Source: Corynebacterium sp. Marseille-P4321 (GTDB lineage: Bacteria > Actinomycetota > Actinomycetes > Mycobacteriales > Mycobacteriaceae). From it: DNA of 64,000 bases. This document shows, piece by piece, positions 54,939 through 62,972 of the stretch. The stretch covers positions 310,001 to 374,000 of the forward strand of contig NZ_CAHJXO010000003.1 in NCBI RefSeq assembly GCF_903645305.1, given 5' to 3'. Numbering within the stretch: the stretch's first letter is position 1; each line of letters opens with the position of its first letter. Under the pieces are notes generated by a model. That model was not told where the DNA came from and made no database searches. It was given only the letters and a program-made list of their open reading frames with translations. Made by a program: the position numbers and the translations under genes.

Positions 54939-56321
54939 CTAAGCGCCAGGTATTCCCAACTGCCGCGCGAGATCCGGAGCCACCATGGGCAGCGCCGCGG
55001 CCGCGATCCCGATCACAGCGAGCAGACCCAGCACAACACCGATCGCGATGCCTGCCTTGCTCGAGCCCTCATCCTTCGGATTCGGCTCCACCGGCTTCGG
55101 CTCCTTGGAAGTGGTGGTCGAAGTCGTAGTTCCAGTCGGTGTCGGGGTGGGCGATTGCTTATCGACGCTCCCCTGCCCACCCGTCGGCGTCACCACCACG
55201 TCGCTGGTTTTCGGCGCGCTCGCAGGGCTCTTGGTAGTGCTCGTTGGCGTGGCTGACGTCGGCTTCGGGGTGGTCGGTTTCGGGGTGGACGGTTTCGGGG
55301 TGGACGGTTTCGGGGTGGTCGGTTTCGGGGTGGACGGTTTCGGGGTGGACGGCTTCGGGGTGGACGTTGGCTTCACGGGCTCCGCCTGGATCTTGGTGCC
55401 CGTTACCTCGGGATCCAACCCCTGAGGGGCGTCCTTCGTTTTGTCGAGGAATAACTTCTCCCACGTGTCGGGGCCAGTCCTGAACTCGGACTCCGCGATG
55501 ACTTCGAAGATGCCCTGTTCCCCGAAGTCAACCTCGCGAGAGACCACGTGCCCCTTCGTGTCGGTGGGGTCCGCCACGGCACCGATGCCGAGCAGCTCGC
55601 GGGCCCCCGACGGCGTGTAGAACGGCTCCCCGCTCGCGACGGCGCGCGCCGTGAGCGGGTCGCGGGCCATCCTGCCCCTCTTGCCGCCCGCACCTTGCAA
55701 CGGGGTGTTGTCGATGAAGAACATGGTCGTGCCCCAGACCACGCCTTTGTCGGCGAGCACGAGGCCCAGCCCCATGCCTTGGAACTCAGGGGCGAGCATG
55801 TTGGCGTTGTGCGTTGGCGAGTTCCGCCAGTCCTCGAACAGGATCGCTGCCGCGCGGGCCCAATCTTCCTCGGTGTCCTGGAAAGGTTTCTCTTCCCGGA
55901 GGCCGGGGGCCGGATCATCGGCATCAGGATTAACGACACCGTTGTCGAACAGAATGTTCTCGCCGGAGTGCCCCCACTCCGCCGGATCGGAGTGGCGGAA
56001 TGCGCTACCGTCTTCCCCCAACGGGGAGTCATTCCTGGGGTAGCCGAGGGTCGGCAGGTCCGAGACCATTTGCTTTGACCACGCGAGCGCCTGGGCGTCG
56101 TAAAGCTCATGCGTCACGAGGGGGTGCAGGCCGTTCGCGACACGGTACTCGTTGATGAGTTCCTCGATGGCCTGCGCTGCGAGGCGGGCGCGCTTCTCGG
56201 TCTGTTGCGGGATGGACGTTGCGGACTGTTCTACGGCTGCGACGGGTGCGGGGACAACCTGGACGGCGGCAAGGGGCAGCGCGACCGCGAGGGCGACGGC
56301 GGGGATGCGGGAGCGATACAT
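54939..56321 (-). CDS. Secreted CAP/SCP-domain protein with PKP repeats
   Basis: 460 aa. Signal peptide MYRSRIPAVALAVALPLAAVQ; CAP domain (INEYRVANGLHPL, GHSGENILFD, DWRNSPTHNANML, TTMFFIDNTPL); cell-wall-spanning linker with about nine T-P-K-P units; membrane anchor AGIAIGVVLGLLAVIGIAAAALPMV. Shares the C-terminal layout and CAP motifs with the 16551 protein but lacks its coiled coils. Exact 13-mer at 55155 in the linker (SVDKQS). Confidence 0.88.
   Translation of the reverse strand: MYRSRIPAVALAVALPLAAVQVVPAPVAAVEQSATSIPQQTEKRARLAAQAIEELINEYRVANGLHPLVTHELYDAQALAWSKQMVSDLPTLGYPRNDSPLGEDGSAFRHSDPAEWGHSGENILFDNGVVNPDADDPAPGLREEKPFQDTEEDWARAAAILFEDWRNSPTHNANMLAPEFQGMGLGLVLADKGVVWGTTMFFIDNTPLQGAGGKRGRMARDPLTARAVASGEPFYTPSGARELLGIGAVADPTDTKGHVVSREVDFGEQGIFEVIAESEFRTGPDTWEKLFLDKTKDAPQGLDPEVTGTKIQAEPVKPTSTPKPSTPKPSTPKPTTPKPSTPKPSTPKPTTPKPTSATPTSTTKSPASAPKTSDVVVTPTGGQGSVDKQSPTPTPTGTTTSTTTSKEPKPVEPNPKDEGSSKAGIAIGVVLGLLAVIGIAAAALPMVAPDLARQLGIPGA
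55155..55167 (-). repeat. Dispersed 13-mer, exact copy
   Basis: In the CAP protein linker, read VDKQ. Confidence 0.9.
55257..55375 (-). repeat. 15-bp tandem repeats encoding (S/T)TPKP
   Basis: A GGTTTCGGGGTGGAC unit (and GGTC variant) repeats about eight times; copy number is likely to differ between strains. Confidence 0.85.
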
Positions 56322-56335
56322 AAATAGGCATGCTA

Positions 56336-56351
56336 ACTGACGGCCGTTAGT
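56336..56351. promoter_or_regulatory. Operator-like palindrome before the CAP gene
   Basis: ACTGACGGCCGTTAGT is symmetric at 14 of 16 bases and lies 15 bp before the start codon, next to a TAGCAT hexamer usable as -10. Position suggests a repressor site, TetR-like in style. Confidence 0.4.
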
Positions 56352-56364
56352 CGCGCTGGAAAAC

Positions 56365-56400
56365 CGATAGGGGCGGCCCGTTTCCGGACCGCCCCTATCG
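56365..56400 (-). terminator. Terminator after the giant surface protein gene
   Basis: 12-bp perfect stem CGATAGGGGCGG/CCGCCCCTATCG with 12-nt loop, followed on the minus strand by GGTTTTCC. It separates the adhesin and CAP transcripts. Confidence 0.8.
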
Positions 56401-56427
56401 AGAGCGCGTTATAGCACGCTGTTTGCG

Positions 56428-59400
56428 TTACTGGTTACGCGAGGACCTCGCTTCGCCATCCTTCGACTTGAAGATGGTCAAGCCGTTGTCGAAACCCTCC
56501 TCGGTACACGCCTGAGCAATCAGCACGCCCGTCAGCGAGATCGCCGCGATCGCGCCGAGCGCGATACCGATCGGCTCCAGCTGCTTCGCCACCGGGGCGA
56601 ACTGGCGGTTAATCGCGTCCACCTGAGCATTGATCTCGCGCACCCACTCCGGCTGCCGCGCACCGTGGCCGATGCCGAAGTCCGGCATGCTGCGGCGGAT
56701 CTGCTCGTTGATCTGCGCAGTCGCCTGCTGGATCTGCGGACCGAACGCCTCGTTCACGCCGTAGCCCACAGCGCCGAGCAGCGCGACCGGCAGCATCCAC
56801 AGGATCGGGCTGTTCTTGGAGAAGGCGTTGGCCACACAACGCTTCGCCGTATCCGACGAGCTCTTATCGGTGTCCGGCGCAGGCACTACGTCCTTGCCGG
56901 AAACGACGACCTCGGTGTAGACGGTGTAGGTGTTGCCTTCAGCATCGGTGACCTCGATCGGCAGCTTGGCCTTGTCGCCAGGCTTCGCATCCGCCGGGGT
57001 GGTCACGTGGACCTGACCGGTCTCCGGGTCGACCGTGCCCTCCCAGCCTTCCGGCCAGTCGAGCTTGCGGTACTGGTTGCCCTTTACAGCGTTCGCCGGC
57101 TGGATGTCGGCGGTCTGTCCAGGCTGCAACGCCACCGGGCTGTACTGCGGCTTCTCGACGGTCACCTTCGTGCCGACCTTGATGATGTGGTCCGTCGGCT
57201 CAGTGGCTTCCACCGTGCCGTCCGTCTTGTGCACGGTCTGGCCAGGCTTGCCCTGCTGGGCGACGACGTACTTGCCGGCCTCGAGGTTCGGGTCCTCCTC
57301 AACCTTGACGTCGTACGCGGTCTCCTCGGTCCACTCGACGCCTTCGGCAGGCTTGGTGCCCACGCGGACGACGCGCTGCACCGGCTCCTTCACCGTCTCG
57401 ACGGTGGCCTTGCCATTGACGACGGTCACCTTGACCTGGCCGTTGGCACCAGCCACGTCCTCGATCTCCTGGCCCGGCTCGAGGGTCGGGTCGTAGACGA
57501 TCTTGGTGGTGAACGGAAGATCCACAACCTCAGAGACCTCAGGTTCCGGATCCGGGGTGCCCTGCTTCTTGGTGCCGATGCGGATGACCGCGTTCACCGG
57601 GGCCTTGGTCACCTCGGTGGTGGTGACCGGGTCGCCGGACGGTTTGCCGTCGACAAGCTTCTGCGTCGTGGTGACAACCTCTTCACCGAGCTCGCCCTGG
57701 GTGATGACCTGATTGCCCTCTTCGAGGGTGTCGTCGTAAATGACGCTGGTCTTGAACTCGACCGGGCGGGTCACCTGCGAGGAGATCTCGTCACCGTTGG
57801 CGCGCGGGCCGTACTCGACGATGCGCTCCACCGGCTCGACGCGCTGGTTCGTGTTTTCAACCGTGGCAGATTCGCCGTTGGCCTTGAACTCGACGTAGTA
57901 GGTCGCCTCGCCGTCCTTGCCCTCCTGGACAACCTTGGTCTCGCCCGGTGCGAGGTCCGGGTTCTCGCGGAAGGTGGTCTGGAACGGAATCGGCTCGGTC
58001 CAGGTGACCTGCTCACCGGCGGCTGGCTGCTTGGTGCCGACCTTGACGATGCGCGGCTGCGGCTCGGTGATGACCTTCTCGGTGACCACCGGCTCGCCAA
58101 CCGGCTGGCCATCGACCATCTTGCGGGTGACGGTCACCGTCTTCTCGCCGTCGACGCCCGGGTTAGCCGGATCGTCCTGGACGGTGCCAGCAGGCAGGTT
58201 GGGGTCGTACTGAATCACTACCGGCGCCGGGATCGGCGACTTGAACTCGCTATCCACAGCGTCAGCGTTCTTGGTGCCGACCTTGATGATGTGATCCGTC
58301 GGCTCCGTGGTTTCCACCGTGCCGTCAGTCTTGTGGACGGTCTGGCCAGGCTTGCCCTGCTGAGTGACGACGTACTTGCCGGCCTCGAGGTTCGGGTCCT
58401 CCTCAACCTTGACGTCGTACGCCACCTCCTCGGTCCACTCGACGCCTTCGGCAGGCTTGCTGCCTACGCGGACGACGCGCTGCACCGGCTCCTTGACGGT
58501 TTCGGCCGTGGCCTTGCTGTCAGTGAAGGTGACCTTCACCTCGCCGTCGACGCCCTTCACGTCCTCAACCTCGGTGCCCGGCTCAAGCGAGTCGTCGAAG
58601 ATGATCTTGGTCGTGAACGGGAGCTTCACGGTCTCGGACGCGTTGACCGGCTCCGGCTCCTTGGTCACGGTCGTGGTGGCCGTGGACGTAGCGGTTTCCT
58701 TTACCGTGGTCGGAACCGTCGTGGTGATCGTGGTCGGGACCTCCGTGGTGACCGTAGTAGTCGTGGGTTTGCCCTCGACCGTCGTCGGAATCTCCTTGGT
58801 GGAGGTCAGCGTCGTGGTGATCGTCGTTGGAACCGACTTAGTCTCGGTTTCCTTCACCGTCGTCGGGACCTGCTGCGTCGTGGTCTTCTCAACCGTTGTC
58901 GGAACGGTAGTCGGCACCGTCGTCGGGACCGTCGTGGTGATGGTGGTCGGAACTTCCTTGGTCTCCGTGATCGTCGTCGGCGTACCAGAAACGGTCGTCG
59001 TCGAGAACACCGTCGTGGGCACCGCCGTCGTGATCGTCGTTGGAACCGACTTAGTCTCGGTTTCCTTCACGGTAGTCGGGACCTGCTGCGTCGTTGTTGA
59101 CGTCTCCTTCACCGTGGTCGGGACCGTCGTCGGCACCTGCGTGGTGATGGTCGTAGGAACTTCCTTGGTCTCCGTGATCGTCGTCGGCGTACCAGAAACG
59201 GTCGTCGTCGAGAACACCGTCGTAGGCACCGCCGTCGTAATCGTCGTTGGGACCTCAACGCGGGTCGTCTCGGTGGTCGTCGACTTCTCAGTGGTGGTCG
59301 CAGTTGTCGTCGCCGTCGTGGTAGTCGGCTTGGTGCCCACGCGAATGACAGCATCCTGCTTCTCGGTCACGGTGGTCGTCTCGACATTCGGATCGCCGGA

Positions 59401-62400
59401 GGGCTTGCCGTCGACAAGCTTCTGCGTGCTTGTGACCTTCTCCTCACCGACAACGCCCTGCGTATCGACGACCCGAGTACCTGCCTCGAGAGTGTTGTCG
59501 TAGACGATGGTGGTCTCGAACGGGATCTTGCGGGTGGTTTCGGTGACCAGCTCCTGGTCAGCGAGGCGGGGCCCGTACTCGATGATCTCCTCGACCGGTT
59601 GCTTGGTGTCCTCGGACTCGACGACCGAAGCCTGGTCGCCGGTAGCGGTGAACTTGGCGGTGTAAGTGCGCTCACCGTTCACACCCTGCTGCACGACCTT
59701 GGTCTCGCCCGGAGCGAGCGCCGGGTTCGGGCGGGTGGTGGTGCTGTACGGAATCGGCGCGGTCCAGGTTACGTCCTTGGATGCTTCAGCCGGCTTGGTG
59801 CCGACGTGCACGACCTCGTTGGTCGGCGCAGTGGTCTGCTCCCACGTGCCGTCGCGCTTCTGCTTCTCTTCACCTGCCACACCCTTGGTGACAGTCTTGT
59901 ACTCGCCAGCAGGAATTGTGTCATCGTAGACGTATTCCACTCCGAACGGCACCGGGCGTGTCGGAACGTCGACAACGTTCACGACGGCCTTAGCGGTGTC
60001 CTCCGAGCCATCTTCGTAGGTCACCGTGACGGGAATCTCGACCTGGCTGCCCGGCGCGGCATCCGCCGGGGCGGTTGCAGTGATCTTGCCGTCTTTGTCG
60101 ATGCTGACAGTCCAACCCTGGGGAACATCACCCAACTCGTATTTTGCGACGTTGACGTTGTCCGGCTTCTGCAGGGTGACTGGCAGCGTTGCCGTATCAC
60201 CGGGGTAGACCGTTTCGACCGGGTAGTTCGGCTCAGCCTCCCAGTTGTTGGTCAGCTTCACCACGGTGGTAACGGGAACATGCGCGACCGAACCGTCCTC
60301 GGTTTCAACCCTGACGGTCGCGGTGTTCTTGTCGCCCGGCTTGGAGTCTGCCGGCGGCGTAGAAGTAACGACACCGGTCTCCGGGTCGATCGTGTACTTC
60401 CAGCCGTTAACCTCCTGCGTCAGGATCGGCTGGTCGCCGTTCTTGCCAAAGGAGAACGTCGACCCCTTCGGCGCATCCTGCACCTGGTGGTCCACAGCCT
60501 GGTTCGGGCCGGTGGTCCCCACCGTGTAGTTCGGTGCCACGTCGCTCTTGAGCACAACGACGGTGCCCTTGATCTGCTGCGGCGCCTGTCCGGTTTCGTC
60601 GCTGTAGTACGCAAGCACCGGGATGTTGAGCACGTGCCCCTCGGGTGCGGTGCGCGGGATGGTGGTGGTGATCTCGCCGGTTTTCTCGTCGATGGTGATC
60701 TTCCAGTCACCCGCGGCGTCCTTGACGGTTTTCTCGGTCTCGCCGTCATCAAAAGTGTAGCGGGTCGGCGCCGCATCGCTGGCGTTGCCGGTCAGACCAA
60801 CATCCGGGACCTTGGGCGTCAGTGTCACATTGGTGCCCGGCTTGTTAGTCACCGTGTCGTAATCGGGAATCTTGATGTTCACGGTGGCCTGGAACTGGGG
60901 CTCGACCACGTCGTCCGTACCGTCCGGGTAGGTCGCCGTTATCTTCGGGGTGATGACGGTACCCGGCACAACAGTGCTGTCGGCTTTCGCCGTGACCTTG
61001 CCGGTGTCATCGACGGTGACGGTCCACCCAGCGGGGACGGTGGACTGATCGACCTCAAACGTCGCCGGGGCGACCGGAGCGTAGCCATTCATAATGGACT
61101 TGGTGGTGATCTGAGAGGTGATCGCTTTATTGACCTCACCCTTAGCCACAGCCGGGCGCACCAGATCGGTGATCTGGGTGTGGTTCGGGTCCACGATCAC
61201 GAGGAGGCTCAGCTCATCAGTCGAGCCGTTGGAGTACTCCACAACGACCCTGGGCTGCGCGAAGGTACCGGGCTCAGGCTTCGCGGGAGAGGTGACGGTG
61301 ACGTCGTAGGTCTCCGGATCCATCTCGGCTTTCCAGCCCGCGAAAACGTATCGCTGGTCCATGACAACCTTGGCTTCGAAGCCACCGTCGCCCTTCTTCT
61401 TCACCAGGTCCGCGATCAGGTCCGGGACCTGCTTGAACACGACCTGCTGCGGCTGATTCGTCAGACTGCCGTCAGTCTCAATGCCGGACGTGATTGTTTG
61501 CTCGTCCGTGTTGTACTGCGGGTCGTGGAACTCCGTGTCGTCGAGCGAGATGGTGTTTCTGCCGATCTCATTCGGAGTCTTGTAGCGCGGCAACGAATTC
61601 GAGATGTCGAAAACTTTGGGTTCAGAGAGGCCGTACCACCCACTCGATGCATTCGCCGTTTCCAACTGTTTCGTAGTGCGCGGCCGCGCCACGACGGAGA
61701 ACTGCACGTTCTGTTGGGCCGCCAGATCAGTTCCGCGGTATTCGGGCCAGGTGTAGTAGATGTCACCCTTCTCGTCGACACGCAGCAGCTGCTTGCCGCC
61801 GTTCGAAGCGTTGGTGTCGCTGGAAGCGATGTACTTGCCGTTGCCGTCGTAGGCCTCCACGATCATGCGGGACAGCGAGTCGTCGACACTGCCGTTCGAG
61901 AGTGCAGGGACGTCAATGTGGCCGACCTTGGTCTCCTCACCCGGCACAATCACGTGTTGCTGGATACCCTCCCAATCTACTTTGATGGGGTTGCATTCGT
62001 TGTCCTCGTTCGGCCACGGGTTGACCAGGGCAAGGAACTCCGAGTTGGCCGTGGCTTTCTCCCCTGTAGGGTTGTCTCGAGTGTACTCGGCCTTCCACAC
62101 GTAACGCACAGGAGAGTCGGCCCCAGCCTGGGCGAATTGCGCAACCTTCTCCGCGGTGAGATCCGACTGCAACCCGTAGGTAATTCGGAAGCCAGGATTG
62201 GTAATCATCAGTTGCTCGTCGGTCTGGTCGGACGCGGTGATGTCCGGCCCCAGGGACTGCCTGGCAGGCGCTGCCGGCACGGATCCAAGCGTGACGGGAG
62301 CATTTCTCTGGCTGCTGCTACTCCACTCCCAGGAAGAAAACGTGCGGTCCTGCGAGTTATCGAAGGCGACGGACACGCCCCAAGTGCGTTTGTCGGTTGT

Positions 62401-62715
62401 ATTGTTGGACGGCTCAACCGTGTCCCAGCTGAAACCCGCCTGACTTCCAGTTTCCGACCCTTGTGCCGGCGCGACCACACACGACCCCGCATCCAGGTCA
62501 GAGTCCAGCTGCTTGCCTGTGTTTATCACCCCGGAACCGTCGGCACCGCGGATGCCGCCGGTCAGGGAGGTGTCACCATCGGCTTCCCCCTCCGCAGCAG
62601 AGGCGAGCGGCCCCGGGCCCACAACGCTGAAAGCGCCAAGCGCCAAAGAAACGACGGACGCCGCAGCAACGCCCGAGCGGCTGAACTTGCGCGCTCGCCG
62701 GATCGAATTAGTCAT
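56428..62715 (-). CDS. Giant repeat-rich surface protein (Rib/YPDG- and G5-like domains)
   Basis: 2095 aa. Signal peptide (about residues 1-41, ending ASAAEG), a large N-terminal head (to about 600), Rib/YPDG-type immunoglobulin-like repeats (TYPDGTDDVVEP, TYEDGSEDTAK), G5/E-type repeats ending in VRVGTKP, a Thr/Val-rich stretch of VPTT units (about residues 1120-1350), more G5-type repeats, a final YPDG-like domain, and a hydrophobic C-terminus (SPILWMLPVALLGAVGYGV; PIGIALGAIAAISLTGVLIA). No LPXTG signal, so it is probably membrane-anchored. AAGGAG precedes the ATG. Likely adhesin. Confidence 0.88.
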   Translation of the reverse strand: MTNSIRRARKFSRSGVAAASVVSLALGAFSVVGPGPLASAAEGEADGDTSLTGGIRGADGSGVINTGKQLDSDLDAGSCVVAPAQGSETGSQAGFSWDTVEPSNNTTDKRTWGVSVAFDNSQDRTFSSWEWSSSSQRNAPVTLGSVPAAPARQSLGPDITASDQTDEQLMITNPGFRITYGLQSDLTAEKVAQFAQAGADSPVRYVWKAEYTRDNPTGEKATANSEFLALVNPWPNEDNECNPIKVDWEGIQQHVIVPGEETKVGHIDVPALSNGSVDDSLSRMIVEAYDGNGKYIASSDTNASNGGKQLLRVDEKGDIYYTWPEYRGTDLAAQQNVQFSVVARPRTTKQLETANASSGWYGLSEPKVFDISNSLPRYKTPNEIGRNTISLDDTEFHDPQYNTDEQTITSGIETDGSLTNQPQQVVFKQVPDLIADLVKKKGDGGFEAKVVMDQRYVFAGWKAEMDPETYDVTVTSPAKPEPGTFAQPRVVVEYSNGSTDELSLLVIVDPNHTQITDLVRPAVAKGEVNKAITSQITTKSIMNGYAPVAPATFEVDQSTVPAGWTVTVDDTGKVTAKADSTVVPGTVITPKITATYPDGTDDVVEPQFQATVNIKIPDYDTVTNKPGTNVTLTPKVPDVGLTGNASDAAPTRYTFDDGETEKTVKDAAGDWKITIDEKTGEITTTIPRTAPEGHVLNIPVLAYYSDETGQAPQQIKGTVVVLKSDVAPNYTVGTTGPNQAVDHQVQDAPKGSTFSFGKNGDQPILTQEVNGWKYTIDPETGVVTSTPPADSKPGDKNTATVRVETEDGSVAHVPVTTVVKLTNNWEAEPNYPVETVYPGDTATLPVTLQKPDNVNVAKYELGDVPQGWTVSIDKDGKITATAPADAAPGSQVEIPVTVTYEDGSEDTAKAVVNVVDVPTRPVPFGVEYVYDDTIPAGEYKTVTKGVAGEEKQKRDGTWEQTTAPTNEVVHVGTKPAEASKDVTWTAPIPYSTTTRPNPALAPGETKVVQQGVNGERTYTAKFTATGDQASVVESEDTKQPVEEIIEYGPRLADQELVTETTRKIPFETTIVYDNTLEAGTRVVDTQGVVGEEKVTSTQKLVDGKPSGDPNVETTTVTEKQDAVIRVGTKPTTTTATTTATTTEKSTTTETTRVEVPTTITTAVPTTVFSTTTVSGTPTTITETKEVPTTITTQVPTTVPTTVKETSTTTQQVPTTVKETETKSVPTTITTAVPTTVFSTTTVSGTPTTITETKEVPTTITTTVPTTVPTTVPTTVEKTTTQQVPTTVKETETKSVPTTITTTLTSTKEIPTTVEGKPTTTTVTTEVPTTITTTVPTTVKETATSTATTTVTKEPEPVNASETVKLPFTTKIIFDDSLEPGTEVEDVKGVDGEVKVTFTDSKATAETVKEPVQRVVRVGSKPAEGVEWTEEVAYDVKVEEDPNLEAGKYVVTQQGKPGQTVHKTDGTVETTEPTDHIIKVGTKNADAVDSEFKSPIPAPVVIQYDPNLPAGTVQDDPANPGVDGEKTVTVTRKMVDGQPVGEPVVTEKVITEPQPRIVKVGTKQPAAGEQVTWTEPIPFQTTFRENPDLAPGETKVVQEGKDGEATYYVEFKANGESATVENTNQRVEPVERIVEYGPRANGDEISSQVTRPVEFKTSVIYDDTLEEGNQVITQGELGEEVVTTTQKLVDGKPSGDPVTTTEVTKAPVNAVIRIGTKKQGTPDPEPEVSEVVDLPFTTKIVYDPTLEPGQEIEDVAGANGQVKVTVVNGKATVETVKEPVQRVVRVGTKPAEGVEWTEETAYDVKVEEDPNLEAGKYVVAQQGKPGQTVHKTDGTVEATEPTDHIIKVGTKVTVEKPQYSPVALQPGQTADIQPANAVKGNQYRKLDWPEGWEGTVDPETGQVHVTTPADAKPGDKAKLPIEVTDAEGNTYTVYTEVVVSGKDVVPAPDTDKSSSDTAKRCVANAFSKNSPILWMLPVALLGAVGYGVNEAFGPQIQQATAQINEQIRRSMPDFGIGHGARQPEWVREINAQVDAINRQFAPVAKQLEPIGIALGAIAAISLTGVLIAQACTEEGFDNGLTIFKSKDGEARSSRNQ
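57165..57400 (-). repeat. Near-identical repeat unit, copy 1, in the surface protein gene
   Basis: Encodes the block from VRVGTKPAEGVEW through DHIIKVGTK; the same block, nearly identical at DNA level, recurs at about 58265-58500, so it can recombine. Confidence 0.8.
58265..58500 (-). repeat. Near-identical repeat unit, copy 2, in the surface protein gene
   Basis: Second copy of the 57165-57400 block, differing by a few codons (GSKPAEG, EEVAYD). Confidence 0.8.
58650..59340 (-). repeat. Thr/Val-rich VPTT repeat tract
   Basis: Long irregular array of PTT(I/V) units. A block reading TETKSVPTTITTAVPTTVFS and onward to GTPTTITETKEVP occurs twice. Likely extended, O-glycosylatable stalk. Confidence 0.85.
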
Positions 62716-62972
62716 TGATACTCCTTATGGGTTTTGCAGAGCGCGCTCGCAACCATCTGGGCACACTCCGCGCATTTTGAGCGCATTAATCTCACGGTTA
62801 AACCACTGCAGCCTACCAAATATTCCCTTCTCCTAAAAGCACATATTTTTTTGCCCCGTCCGACAAGGTCCACCGAATGTCAGCACGAACCCCCTCAAGA
62901 CAATGGACCCAGACACACCGGCAGGACGGAGCGCACACCCCCCGCAACCCCCAAAAGCGCTGTTTAGCTGAG
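62716..62972. other. Spacer upstream of the surface protein gene
   Basis: 257 bp with no gene. Near the start codon it holds the AAGGAG site; further out it is AT-rich (AAATATTCCC, CATATTTTTTT), fitting a promoter. A loose A4-N7-T7 element is at 62835-62852. Nothing else recognised. Confidence 0.5.

Noticed and set aside
57650-59425. GTCGACAAGCTT copies (57650, 59410) and similar CGTCGACAAG words elsewhere as extra 13-mer sites
   Set aside because: They differ at the centre and are explained by common LVDG/VDK codons.
56665-62718. Very long plus-strand open frames (811, 379 and 1039 codons) opposite the surface protein gene
   Set aside because: They are by-products of repetitive GC-biased codons on the minus strand; no signal peptide, ribosome site or family match, and the minus-strand protein has clear domains.
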